This document shows positions 1 through 10,700 of a stretch of 64,000 bases of DNA, one piece after another. Origin of the DNA: Verrucomicrobiota bacterium (GTDB taxonomy: Bacteria > Verrucomicrobiota > Verrucomicrobiia > Limisphaerales > VHDF01); contig VHDF01000003.1 of NCBI GenBank assembly GCA_016871495.1, forward strand, positions 44,184-108,183, read 5' to 3'. Under the pieces are notes generated by a model. It was not told the origin of the DNA. It saw only the letters and a list, made by a program, of their open reading frames with translations, and ran no database searches. Every line of letters begins with the position of its first letter. Positions within the stretch are counted from its first letter, which is position 1. The position numbers and the translations under genes are program-made.

Positions 1-650
1 CGGGCGCCTTGGGGCTCGCGTTGGCGGCGGCTGATGCAGACGGGCTTCGAATCGATCTGTTGAATCCCAAGAAACCAGCCCAGCCCAGGGACCTGGGGAG
101 GCTGCGTCTGCTGGCCGGTCTGGCCCTGGCGGCGGGCGCCTTGTTGTTGCTGGTCGCCCTGCGAACCAACATGGTGAAATCGCGCACGGCGATCCTGAAG
201 CAAATCGAGCTGGAAATTGCGGAAGGGGAGAAAAAGCGCCCGATTTACCGGGCCATGAAACAGCAGGCGGCGACGCTGCAGGAATGGAACCGCGGCCGAC
301 GCGACTGGCTCGATTTCTACTCGCATCTCACCACCGTGATGCCCTCGAGCGAGGACGTTTATCTCACGTCTCTTGCCGTGAGCGGCTCCTCCAGCATCCG
401 GCTTTCCGTGCAGGCGCGCGGAGGGGAAGTTCTCTCGCGGTTGGAAAAGCAGCTTCGCGCGGCGGGCTACGAAGTGAAGCCGATGGCCATCCAGCCGGGT
501 TCCGACCGGTTTGGCTACGACTTTCGCACGACGGTGGAACTCATCGTGCCGGATCAATTGAAGCTCGACTGGAACAAGCAGAAACCGCCGCCTCGGCTGG
601 CGGATGACGCTTCCTTGGAGCCCGGAGCGATCAAGGGGGTTCGGCCATGA
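1..650 (+). CDS. PilM-PilN-like fusion protein (C-terminal part)
   Basis: The left edge cuts this gene; the reading frame is open from base 3. The first visible residues (GALGLALAAADADGLRIDLL) look like the end of a PilM actin-like domain running straight into the start of a PilN domain, where PilN typically begins with an 'INLLP'-type motif. A single membrane helix follows at about visible residues 31-50 (rich in L, A, G), then a coiled coil and a PilN/GspL-type periplasmic fold. PilM/PilN link the cytoplasmic ring to the periplasmic alignment complex of type IV pili or type II secretion. The stop overlaps the next start as ATGA (647-650), so translation is probably coupled. The PilM-PilN fusion is inferred because most of PilM lies outside the window; GspL is the alternative name. 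Confidence 0.75.
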   Translation, partial: GALGLALAAADADGLRIDLLNPKKPAQPRDLGRLRLLAGLALAAGALLLLVALRTNMVKSRTAILKQIELEIAEGEKKRPIYRAMKQQAATLQEWNRGRRDWLDFYSHLTTVMPSSEDVYLTSLAVSGSSSIRLSVQARGGEVLSRLEKQLRAAGYEVKPMAIQPGSDRFGYDFRTTVELIVPDQLKLDWNKQKPPPRLADDASLEPGAIKGVRP

Positions 651-1666
651 ACCGCCGCGAGAAAATCCTGGCCGGCATCGTCGGGGGCATTTTGGCCACG
701 ATTCTGGCCGGCTTCGGCGTTCGGGCCATGGTCGTCGCCCCGGCCAAGGCCGTGGACAAGAAGATCGCGGGAGCGCGGGCGCGCTTGGATCAATTGAATC
801 AGGAACGGCGCGCTTATTTTGCGGACGAGGAGAAAGTGAAGGAAGCGGCCCAAAAAATGTTCTCGGATCGCGTGGAGAACACGGCCGCCATCAGCGGGGA
901 AATGATCACCCGTTACATTCTCCAGTGCGGGCTGAAGGAATCGGAGTTTACGCGGCTCCCCGCGGGTCCACGCAAACTGCGCGGCGCCGTGCAGGTAGGA
1001 TGGCGGGTGCAAGGGGATGGCCCTCATGCCGACGTGGTGGATCTGATTTACAAACTCAAGTCCGCGCCCCAGCTCAGCCGCCTGGACGGTTTGACCCTTG
1101 CGCCGGGCGACAAGCCGGGGCTCCTCCGCGTCGGGTTCACTTACTTGACCCTGGTGATGGATCCAACGCCGGCTGTGGAGCCCCTCTCGATGGTGGCCCA
1201 AGTGGCTTTGGATGTTCCGGAGCGGCGGGCCTATGACGCGAGCGTGGAGCGTGATTTGTTCCGACCCTACGTCAAGAGACAGGAGCAGCCGGCGCTGGCC
1301 GGAATCGAGAATCCACGGACCCCGAAGCCGGTGGGCGGTCCCGAAGGTTTTCGCATCGTTTCACTCTCGGAGTGGCAGGGCGAACCCGAAGTTCACGTGC
1401 TCGACGTGAACCAGCACAAAACCTTTCGCTACCGGCCCGGCGATTATCTCGCCGGCGGGACGGTCGTCATGGTCGATTACCGGAGCATGCCGATGCCCGG
1501 ACGAGAGATCATCCAGTCCGAGAGCCGCGTCATTCTTCGCTTTGGCAAGGAGTATTGGGCCATTGATCGGGGGCAGACGCTGGCGGACAAACGTCCGCTC
1601 AAGCCCGACCAATGGCCGCCGGAGCTTTCTAAACTTGCCTCGGCCGAGCCGGCCCCTGAGCCTTGA
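647..1666 (+). CDS. PilO-PilP/GspC-like inner-membrane alignment protein
   Basis: 339 residues. A membrane helix lies at about residues 8-28, followed by a coiled coil (about 35-75) and a PilO/GspM-like ferredoxin fold (about 85-170). A linker leads to a second module (about 200-320) with the 'RDLFRPY' motif and a small beta domain resembling PilP or the GspC homology region, which in known systems touches the N0 domain of the secretin. It would therefore combine PilO and PilP in one chain and bridge the inner membrane to the secretin encoded directly downstream. The start is fixed by the ATGA overlap with the preceding gene. The PilO part is a fair match by layout; the PilP/GspC assignment of the C-terminal half is inference from the motif and gene order. 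Confidence 0.72.
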   Translation: MNRREKILAGIVGGILATILAGFGVRAMVVAPAKAVDKKIAGARARLDQLNQERRAYFADEEKVKEAAQKMFSDRVENTAAISGEMITRYILQCGLKESEFTRLPAGPRKLRGAVQVGWRVQGDGPHADVVDLIYKLKSAPQLSRLDGLTLAPGDKPGLLRVGFTYLTLVMDPTPAVEPLSMVAQVALDVPERRAYDASVERDLFRPYVKRQEQPALAGIENPRTPKPVGGPEGFRIVSLSEWQGEPEVHVLDVNQHKTFRYRPGDYLAGGTVVMVDYRSMPMPGREIIQSESRVILRFGKEYWAIDRGQTLADKRPLKPDQWPPELSKLASAEPAPEP

Positions 1667-1720
1667 AGCACTTCATCGCGACTCGCCATCCTCCACTCAC
1701 CCTACCACACTGCCCATGTT

Positions 1721-4700
1721 ATGAAACTCCCGCGACGCATGATCCAAGCTTTTGGGCTGATGGCGGGCCTGGCGACCGCCACGCTGGCCGCTCAATCCAA
1801 TCCCGCAGGACCCGCGGCCAACGATTCCCGGACGGTGGCGCCTCCCGCCGCCGCATCAGCGCCCGCCGCGGCCCCGCGCAATATTCGCTTCCAGTTCGAG
1901 GGCATCCCATACCGCGACGTGATCGAGCGCTTCGCCCAAATGTCGGGCAAGCCGTTGCTGGCTGAAACCAACGTTCTCGGCACGCTCAGCTACAATGACC
2001 CAAACCCTTACACGTTTCCGGAAGCCCTCGACACCCTGAATCTGATCCTTTCCATGAAGGGATTCATGCTGGTCGAGTCCGGCCATTACCTTCGGCTGGT
2101 TCCCTTGAAGGAACTTCCTTCAATGCCCCTCCGCATCCTGCGCAGCGCGGATCCCACGGGCGACGTGCGCCCGGGCGAAGTGGTGACGGTGGTTCTTGAC
2201 GTGGAAAACGTGGACAGCAAGGAGGTTGCCGATGCGGTGACCGCCATGCTCTCCAAGGCTGGCTCGTTGGCCGTGCTGCCTCGCGGCCGCGGGCTGATCG
2301 TCACCGACCGCATCGAGAATATTCAGCGCATGCGCCTGCTTTTGTCCGCGGTCGACACCAAGTCCACCGTGAACCGGCAGATGAAAACCTACACACTGCT
2401 GAACGCTTCGGGCGCCATTGTGGCGGACTTGCTCAACCGCACCTTCGGGGTGGCGACGGCGCCGAAGCGGACGACCTACAACGCCAATACCAAGGCGATG
2501 GAGGTCCTGCCGCCCGATCCCAATGATTACATCACCGCGGTGTACGACGATGCCTCCCGCACGCTGGTCATGTTCGGGCCGACCGAGCGCCTGGAACTCG
2601 CCGAGGAATTGATCAACCGGTTCGAGCAAAAAGACGGTCCGGCAGGCGACGTTCGCATCTACTATCCGCAAACCCTGCGGGCGGATGAGCTTGCGGCCAT
2701 GCTACGCCAGGCGATTCCCGGCGTGGCGGCTGCCAATGAAATCGCGACGACCGCGGCGACCAAGGCGCGGTTGATCACCGACACCAACCAGAACCGGTTG
2801 ATTGTGGCGGCGCCCATTTTGGGCCAGTTGGAGCAAATCGAGCAATTGATCAATCGCGTGGACAAACCGGTTCATGGCCAGCCGCCGGGGGCTCAGGCGC
2901 CCGTTCGCTCCGAGGCGGTCCAGCTCACCAGGGTCTTCCGTCCGCGTGCCTCCGAAGCGACCAACGTATCGCATATTTTGACGCAGGCCCTGACCCGACG
3001 AGGACCCACCGGCCAGCCGGTGACCTCCGCCAGCGTCACCTTCGACGCGGGCAGCCAGTCGGTGATCGTGAGCGGATCGCCGCGCGATTTGCAGATTTCG
3101 ATGGACATCATGTCCCAGTTGGAAACCGGCACGACCCACCCGATGCCCATGCAAACGCGCTTCATCGAGGTGGGCAGCCCGGCTGAGGCGCGCAAGATTT
3201 TGCCGCTGGTGGAGCAGTTGTATCGCAATCAAGCCGCCGACGGCGGGTTGGGGGCTGGGGCGCACGCGAAGATGGTGGCCGATCCCAATGCGGGCCGCTT
3301 GATCGTGACCGCCAGCGAAGAACACGCGAATCGCATCGAGGCGCTGGTCCGTCAATTGCGGCCCGAACGTCCTCTCAGCCTGGCCCGGCGGCTCGAGATT
3401 GTTCCTTTGCAGCACGCCCGGATCGAATCGGCCTTCGCCAGCCTTCAGAACATCGTCCAGGACAAAATGGCCGACCCGACCTTCGCTGATATTCCCAAGC
3501 CTTCCCTCCTCTCCGATGTCGTCAATAACCGGCTCCTCGTCACCGCCACCGAAGCGCAGATTGCGGAAATCAAAAGCATCGTCGCTTTGCTCGACGTGGC
3601 TTCCGAGAAACCCGCCCGCCAGTTCAAGGCGCTCGAACTTTTTGGTCGCACTGCGTCGGAGCTCGCGCCCCTGGCGACCCAGCTCTACCAGGAGCAGATT
3701 CGCGGGATTTCGCTCCCCTCCGGTGCCGCGGCCACCGTGATGGTTGAAGGTCGTTCGAACCGTCTCATGGTCAGCGGGGAGGAAAAGGAGATCGCACGCT
3801 TGGAAGCCATCGTGCGGCAACTCGATCCGGCGGAAGCCAAGCCGGCGAAGGAGGAAACGCGGGTCGTGCGGTTGAAAACGGCGCAATCCGCCGAGATTTC
3901 CGGACTGGTCGAGAAGAGCATCAACGCCCGCAATCAAAAGGTGAGGGTGCTGGTGGATGCCCGCAGCAACAGTCTCGTCTTGAACGGCGACCCGGCCGAG
4001 GTGACGTCCGCCGCGCAACTCATCCAGGAACTCGATGTCCGTCCCGAGACCGCGCTGAAGGAAATGCGCATTCTCGACTTGAGGTCGGGCGACGCCAGTG
4101 CGATCGCCCCCACCATCACGAGTCTCTTTCAGGACATGATCCGCGATCAGCGGGGAGCCGGGGCGGTCTCGGAGACCAAAATCATTCCCGATCCCGCGGG
4201 ACAGCGGTTGATCGTCACGGGTCCGCGCGAGGAAATCGCGATGGTGGCGAGGCTCGTGAACCAGGTGGATCAAACCCCGGAACAATCCTCCAGCGCCCGG
4301 GTGTTCAAGCTGCAAGCGTCGCAGGCGCTGGCGATGGCCCCGATCGTTTCCAACGCCATGGTGCGTTTCGACGCGCGAGGGTCTCCCGTGCGCAAAGTGG
4401 TGGTGGCTCCGGATGAACGGTCGAACAGCCTGATCATCACCGGCGCCCGCTCCGATTTGCAGGACGCGGCGCTGATCATCGAGCGGCTCGAAGGTGAAGG
4501 CGATTTTGACACCGGGGGATCGCGCGAGCGCAGTCGTGATTTGCGCATCGTGCCCGTGAACACCAGCGACGCCGATGGCCTGGCCACTCTGGCCATGCGC
4601 GTCTTCGCCGCCCAGAACGCCGGTCGTTCCGTCACCAACTGGCTTTCCATCACTCCCGAGCCCGCCGGCAAGCGCATGATCGTGCTGGCACCCCCCTCCA

Positions 4701-7700
4701 TGATGGCTCAAGTCGAGACGGTCATCCTGGCGCTCGACCAGCCGGCCGACCAGGCCGCCCGCGAGCTTCACAGCGTCGAGCTCAAGCAAGGCAACGCGAG
4801 CGCGGTGTTTCCGACCGTGTCCAAAATCTACGAGGATCAATCCAAAGGGAAAACGGTCCGCCCGGCGACTTTGTATCCCGATGCCACCGGCACTCGCCTG
4901 ACGGTTTGGGGCACCAAGGACCAGGCCGAGACGATCCGCCAAATCGTGGCCACCCTGGAGGGTGAAAGCCGGGCAGCCCGGGAAACGAAAATTGTCGAGT
5001 TGGGCCGTCAAGCCGAGGCGGAACGCCTGCTCCCCCTGGCCCGGCAGCTCTACAAAGACCAGCTGATGAGCCGCCCGGGCGCCGGAGCGCCGGATGCCCA
5101 ATTCATCACGGACGGACGCACCGGACGCGTCGTGATCTCGGCCCGCCAGGATCAAATGCCGATGATTGACGGGATTTTTGCCGCCCTGCGGAAGGATCAT
5201 GGCGAGCCCGCCGTCGAGCGCGAGACGAAATCCTTCGAGGTGGGCAACGCCGCCGAGGTGCAGCGCCTGCTTCCGCTGGTCCAACAGCTCTACAAAGACC
5301 AATGGAAGGAGAAACAGGACACGGATCCGGCGGACGCCCAGTTGGTGGGAGATGCCCTGGCGGGACGCATTGTCGCCAGCGGCAAACCCGCCCACCTGAA
5401 GCAAATCGAACAAATCCTTCAACAACTCGGAGGAACCAAGCCGCGCGCCGAAGCAGGAGGTCGGGAGACACGCGTTTTCGACTTGACCACCGCCAACGCC
5501 TCCGAACTCGCTTCCACGCTGCGCACGCTTTATCTGGAGGAAGCCAAGTCCCGCTTGGGGAACATTCCGCCCGACACCCTGATTTTGCCCGACGCCGCCG
5601 TGAACCGGATCATTGCCACCGGCTCGCAGATGGAATTGGCCGCCGTGGATGAGTTGGTGAAGAAACTGGATCGAGCCGGGGCCCAGAGCGCTTCCGCCCG
5701 GGTCTTCCGCCTCAAGCACGCCGAGCCGGAAAAGGTGATGGAAATCCTGTCCACCGCCCTCGTGCGCTACGATGCGTATGGCCGCCCGCAACGCCGCGTC
5801 TCCATCAGCGTGGATCCTGGCTCCCGCACGTTGATCGCCACGGGAGATCCCAAAGAATTGCAGGCGGCGGCGGTGATCCTTGAACAACTCGATTCCAGCC
5901 TGGGCGGGCAGTTTGATCGGAAAATGAAAGTGCTGCCGGTCAAGTCCGGCAAGGTGTCCGATTGGGCTCCTCGATTGCGCCAGCTTTACGCCGACCAGAT
6001 GCGGAACAAGCCTGGATTGGGCACCGCGGACGCGCTGATTCTCGAGGATGAGCTGAGCAACCAATTGATTCTGACCGCGGCGACGGGACAACTTGAATTG
6101 CTCGAGCAGATCCTAGGTGAACTGCAGCAATCCGCGGTCAATCGACCCGCGCGAGAAACGAAGATGGTCGAAGTCGGCCCTTCGGAAGAAGTCGGCCGTC
6201 TCTTGCCCCTCGTCCGCCAGCTCTATCAGGAACGTTTCCGCGACCGTTCGCCCGCGGAGGCTCCCGACGCGCAGATCCTGCCTGATGCCCGGAACGGACG
6301 ATTCATCGTCACAGCCCGGACGAATCACATCGCCGAAATCGAGTCCATCTTGACCCAGCTCAAGGCCAAGGACACCCCCGCCCCGAGGGAAACCAAGGTG
6401 TTCGATCTGACCTCCGCTTCGGCGGTGGATCTCGCCGTGACGGTGAAAACGCTTTACGCGGAGCAAAGCAGAGACAAGCCCGGCGTGCGGAGCGCCGACG
6501 CGATGATCTTGCCTGACGCCGCGGCCAACCGTTTGATCGTCACCGCGTCCGCTCCGGAATTGGAGATTCTCGAGGGGATCGTGCGCAAGCTCGACAAGGC
6601 CAGCTCGCAGAGCGCCACCGCCCGGGTTTTTTCCCTGAAGCACGCGGATCCTCAGCAGGTGGCCTCCGTGCTGTCCGAATCGCTCGTGCGCATTGTGGAG
6701 AACGGACGCCGGGTTCCACGCGTCAGTGTGGGCGCCGATTCCCGGCAATCCATGCTCGTGGTTTCCGGAGAGTCCAAGGATCTCCAAGCCGCCGCGCTCA
6801 TCGTGGAGCAGATGGACACCGCGGGATCCCAGGAGCCGAGACGGATGAGGATTTTGCCGTTGAAATCCGGTGTCGCTTCGCAAGTTGCCGCCCGCGTGAG
6901 GCAATTGTATCAGGACCAATCGCGCGGCCTGGCCAAGGACGGCGGCGCGGATGCTCTCATTCTTCCGGATGACGCTTCCTCCCGTCTGGTGGTGACGGGC
7001 AGCGAGACCCGCCTTCGATTGATTGAGGAGATCGTGGCCCAGTTGCAGGACGGCGGCGCGGGAGCGGGTCGGGAAGCGCGGATCATCAAGCTGGAACATC
7101 ATTCGGCTCCGTCACTCGTGGCCATCATCAGCCGCTTGTTTTCCAGGCAGGTGGCCAGCCAGGATCCCGCCGAGCGGGTGATGATCAGTGCAGGTCCTGA
7201 CGACCGCACGATCGTGCTCGACGCCGCGGGCAGAAATCTGGATCAGATTCAGGCTTTGGTCGCCAAGCTCGATCAGTCGGACGCCGATTCGAGCCATGTC
7301 ATTCAGGCGGTGCAGCTCAAGAAAGGGGATGCCACGACGCTTGCGGAGGCCGTCAATCAGGCCATGGCCGCGCGTTACCCCGGAAGGCGTTCCCTCAGCC
7401 TGGGCGTGACGCCGGTCAGCGGGGCCAACAGCCTGCTGCTCAACGGACCCACCAATCAGGTGAGCGAGGTGCTGCGCATCGTGAAGGAACTCGATCAGGA
7501 AAGCGCCGGTGACGAAATTCAGGTCAGAATCTTCAAGCTCGAGAATGGCAACGTGCGCGAAGTGCAGGGGGTGCTCAGGCAATTGCTGCGCAATGTCAGC
7601 GATTCCCTGGAGCGGCGGCGATCGGACGGGCGGAACGTCGAGGCTACGGTGGCCATCGACGAGCGCGGCAGCCAGTTGATTGTCACGGCCACTGATGCGC

Positions 7701-10700
7701 ATTTCAAAGTGGTCGAGCAAGTTTTGCCCACCCTGGACAAGGCCCCCGAACGTTCCGACCGCGACGTTCACTTCGTCTGGCTCAAGAAGGCCAAGGCCTT
7801 CGACGTCGTGTCCAAAATCCAAACCCTGTATGAAAATCGGCCGAGTGAGGAACGCCCCATTCTGGAATCGGACTCCAATAACAATTCGATCACCGTCATC
7901 GCCCGGAAGGCCGATCTGGCCCAGATTCAAGATTTGATCTCGCGCCTGGATGACACGTCGCGTGATGCGAGTGTGCAGGTTCGGTTGCGCTCGATGGATC
8001 GCGTTGCCGCCGAACAAATGGCGCGCATGTTGCGCAATATTTATCCGCAGGTCTCCTCGGGAAGATTGCGCATCGCCGACCGGATCCCCGGTCCGGGCGC
8101 CGCCACCAATGCGGTTCCCCCGGCCACCTCGGGCACCGCTCCGCCGGCTCCATCCTCCACCACCCAGGCCGTCCCGGGCGAGATTCCCGAAGTGGTCGTC
8201 TCGATCGACAAGGACGCGAACGCGCTCATCTTGTCCGGTCCGGTTCAGGAACTCGATCATATCGACACGATTATCAGCGAGCTGACCTTTTCATTCTATG
8301 GCAACGAGTCCGAGTTTCGCATGTTCCCGCTCCGCGATGCCGATCCGGTCATCGTGGCGCGGGCCTTGAGCGACCTCTTGCGGCAGGATCCGCCGCCCCC
8401 TCCCCAACCGGGGCAAACGCAGATCGTGCGGAGCAGCCAGCCGCGCATCACCGTGGTGGCGGAACCGAGAACCCGGAGCGTCATCGTCCGCGCACGGCCC
8501 ACGGATTTCCAACTGCTCGAGTCCCTCATCCGCCAGTTGGACACCGCCGGCCAAACGGCGCAATTGCAGTATCGCGTCGTGCCCCTCACCAACGCTCCGC
8601 CCCAGAAAGTGCTGGCCGCGGTGCAGCAAATGGTCACGCAGTTGAACGCCTCCCGCCCGGGCGAGCCGCTGTCGGTGTCCATCGATGGACGCTCCAACGG
8701 CATCCTGGTCATTGGCCGGGACACCCTGATCCAGCAAGTGGAGAACATGATTCGTTCGCTCGACACGCCGTCCTCCTTCGCCGAGGCCGAGATGACCGTC
8801 GTGCCGCTCAAGCACGCGAACGCAGCCCAACTCGTGACCGTGCTCCAAAGCATGCTGCGGCCCGGTCCGACCGGCGAAACCACCGCCCAAGGCCGCGAGT
8901 TGCAGGAGCAGATCCGGCGCCTGCGGATTCGAGATCCGCGCGGCGAACCCGTGGTGCTGGACCTTTCCCAGCCGATCCGGCTCTCGGCGGACGGAGGCGC
9001 GGGACAAGGCGGAGGCAATCGCATCGTCGTCACTTCCACGCCGTCGAATTTGCAGGCCCTTACTCAACTGATTGCCATGATGGACCGGGAGGCGGTGGCG
9101 GAGGGGGTGATGGTGCGGTTCGTCCCCTTGCAACACGCTGACGCGGCCACGGTGGCGCAAACTTTGAATCTGATTTTTCAGCAAGGCCAGCGGCTGCGGA
9201 CGGGTCCGGCAGGCCCCGGCGCTCAACCCGAGGGCGACACGGGCAAAGCCTTGACCAGCCCTCTGAATGTCGCCCTCGACACCCGATCGAACACCCTCAT
9301 CTTGAGCGGACATGAGGAATCGATCCGGCTGGCGCTTCGAGTGGTGGATGACGTGGACAAGCCGATGGAACGTTTTGTCACCGAAGTCAGGCTTTTCAGG
9401 CTGAAGCACGCGACGGCGACCCGGGTGGCGCCCTTGCTTCAGGCGGTTTTCGCCGAAGGCTCGCCGGTTCCTGGTTCGGAAGGACTCAGCACCCAAGTGT
9501 CGCGATTGCGGGTGGTGCGGGACCGCTCTCCTCGAACCACGGAGACGGCCAAAGCGCGGGCGGCGCTCACCATTCAAGCGGACGATCTGTCCAACACCCT
9601 CGTCGTGGCCGCGCGCAGCGATACGCTGCCGTTGATCACCGAGGTCATCGAACAGCTTGATATTCCCGCCGCCTCCGGCCTCGAGACGGTGCGGATTTAC
9701 CCGCTCAACCATGCCGATCCCCTGGTGATGCAGCGGGTCTTGAACGATCTCTACACGAATCCTCGCGCCGGACAAATGCGGACGGAGGACAAGCCGATCA
9801 TCAGTGTGGACGATCGCACCAGCTCACTCATTGTGGCGGGCAACCCCAAGTCCTTTGCCATTATTGAAAGCATGTTGCAAAGGCTCGACCAGCCTCTGCC
9901 CTTCAGCCTTCGCGATATCCGGATCCTGCCCCTCGAACACGCCGACGCCTCCGAGTTGGCGTCCACGCTGCAGCGCCTGGTCGATGCCCGGATCACCCAG
10001 CGCGCGGCGGCGAATCAGACGGCGGCTGATGCACTGAAGGTGACGATCCTGGCCGACCCGCGCAGCAACAGCCTGCTCGTCGGCGGATCGCGCGACAGTT
10101 ACGAACTCGTCGAGACCCTGGCCCGGCAGCTCGACAAACCTTCCGCGGCGTTGAGCGGCCAGATGCGGGTGATTCCCCTGCAGCATGCGGACGCCAGAGT
10201 ATTGTCCTCCACCCTGGCCAGCCTGTTCCAGCAGCGCTACGCCGCCGCGCGCAGTGCGGACGTCAATCGCCAGCGCCCGGTGATTCTGGCGGATCCGCGT
10301 GGGAACAATCTTCTTGTCACGGCCAATCAGGAGGATCACCGGTCCCTAGACGAGTTGCTCAAGAAGCTGGACGTCAAACTCGAAAACCCGTCCCTGACCC
10401 TCACGGTGATGCCGTTGAAGCACAATGATTCGGCCCGCGTGGCTGTCCTGCTCGAAAGTTTGTTCGCCGCGCGCTTGAGGGCGCAGACGCTGCCCGGGCA
10501 GAACCCGCTGCCCTCGGAGCAGATCAAGGTCGAGCCGGACCCCTTGAACAACGCGCTCATCATCTCGGCCAGCAAGGAGAACGTGGAATTGATCCAGGGC
10601 TTGGTTTCCAAGATCGACGCGGAGCCCGCCATTCCCGGCGGCGTCCTGGAAATGTTCACGCTGCAATTTGCGGACGCTCAAAGAGTGAGCACGGTCCTGC

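Noticed and set aside
2702..6091. 1,129-codon antisense frame opposite the secretin
   Set aside because: It is a shadow of the GC-rich repeated secretin gene; it has no family features and its 'repeats' mirror the sense modules.
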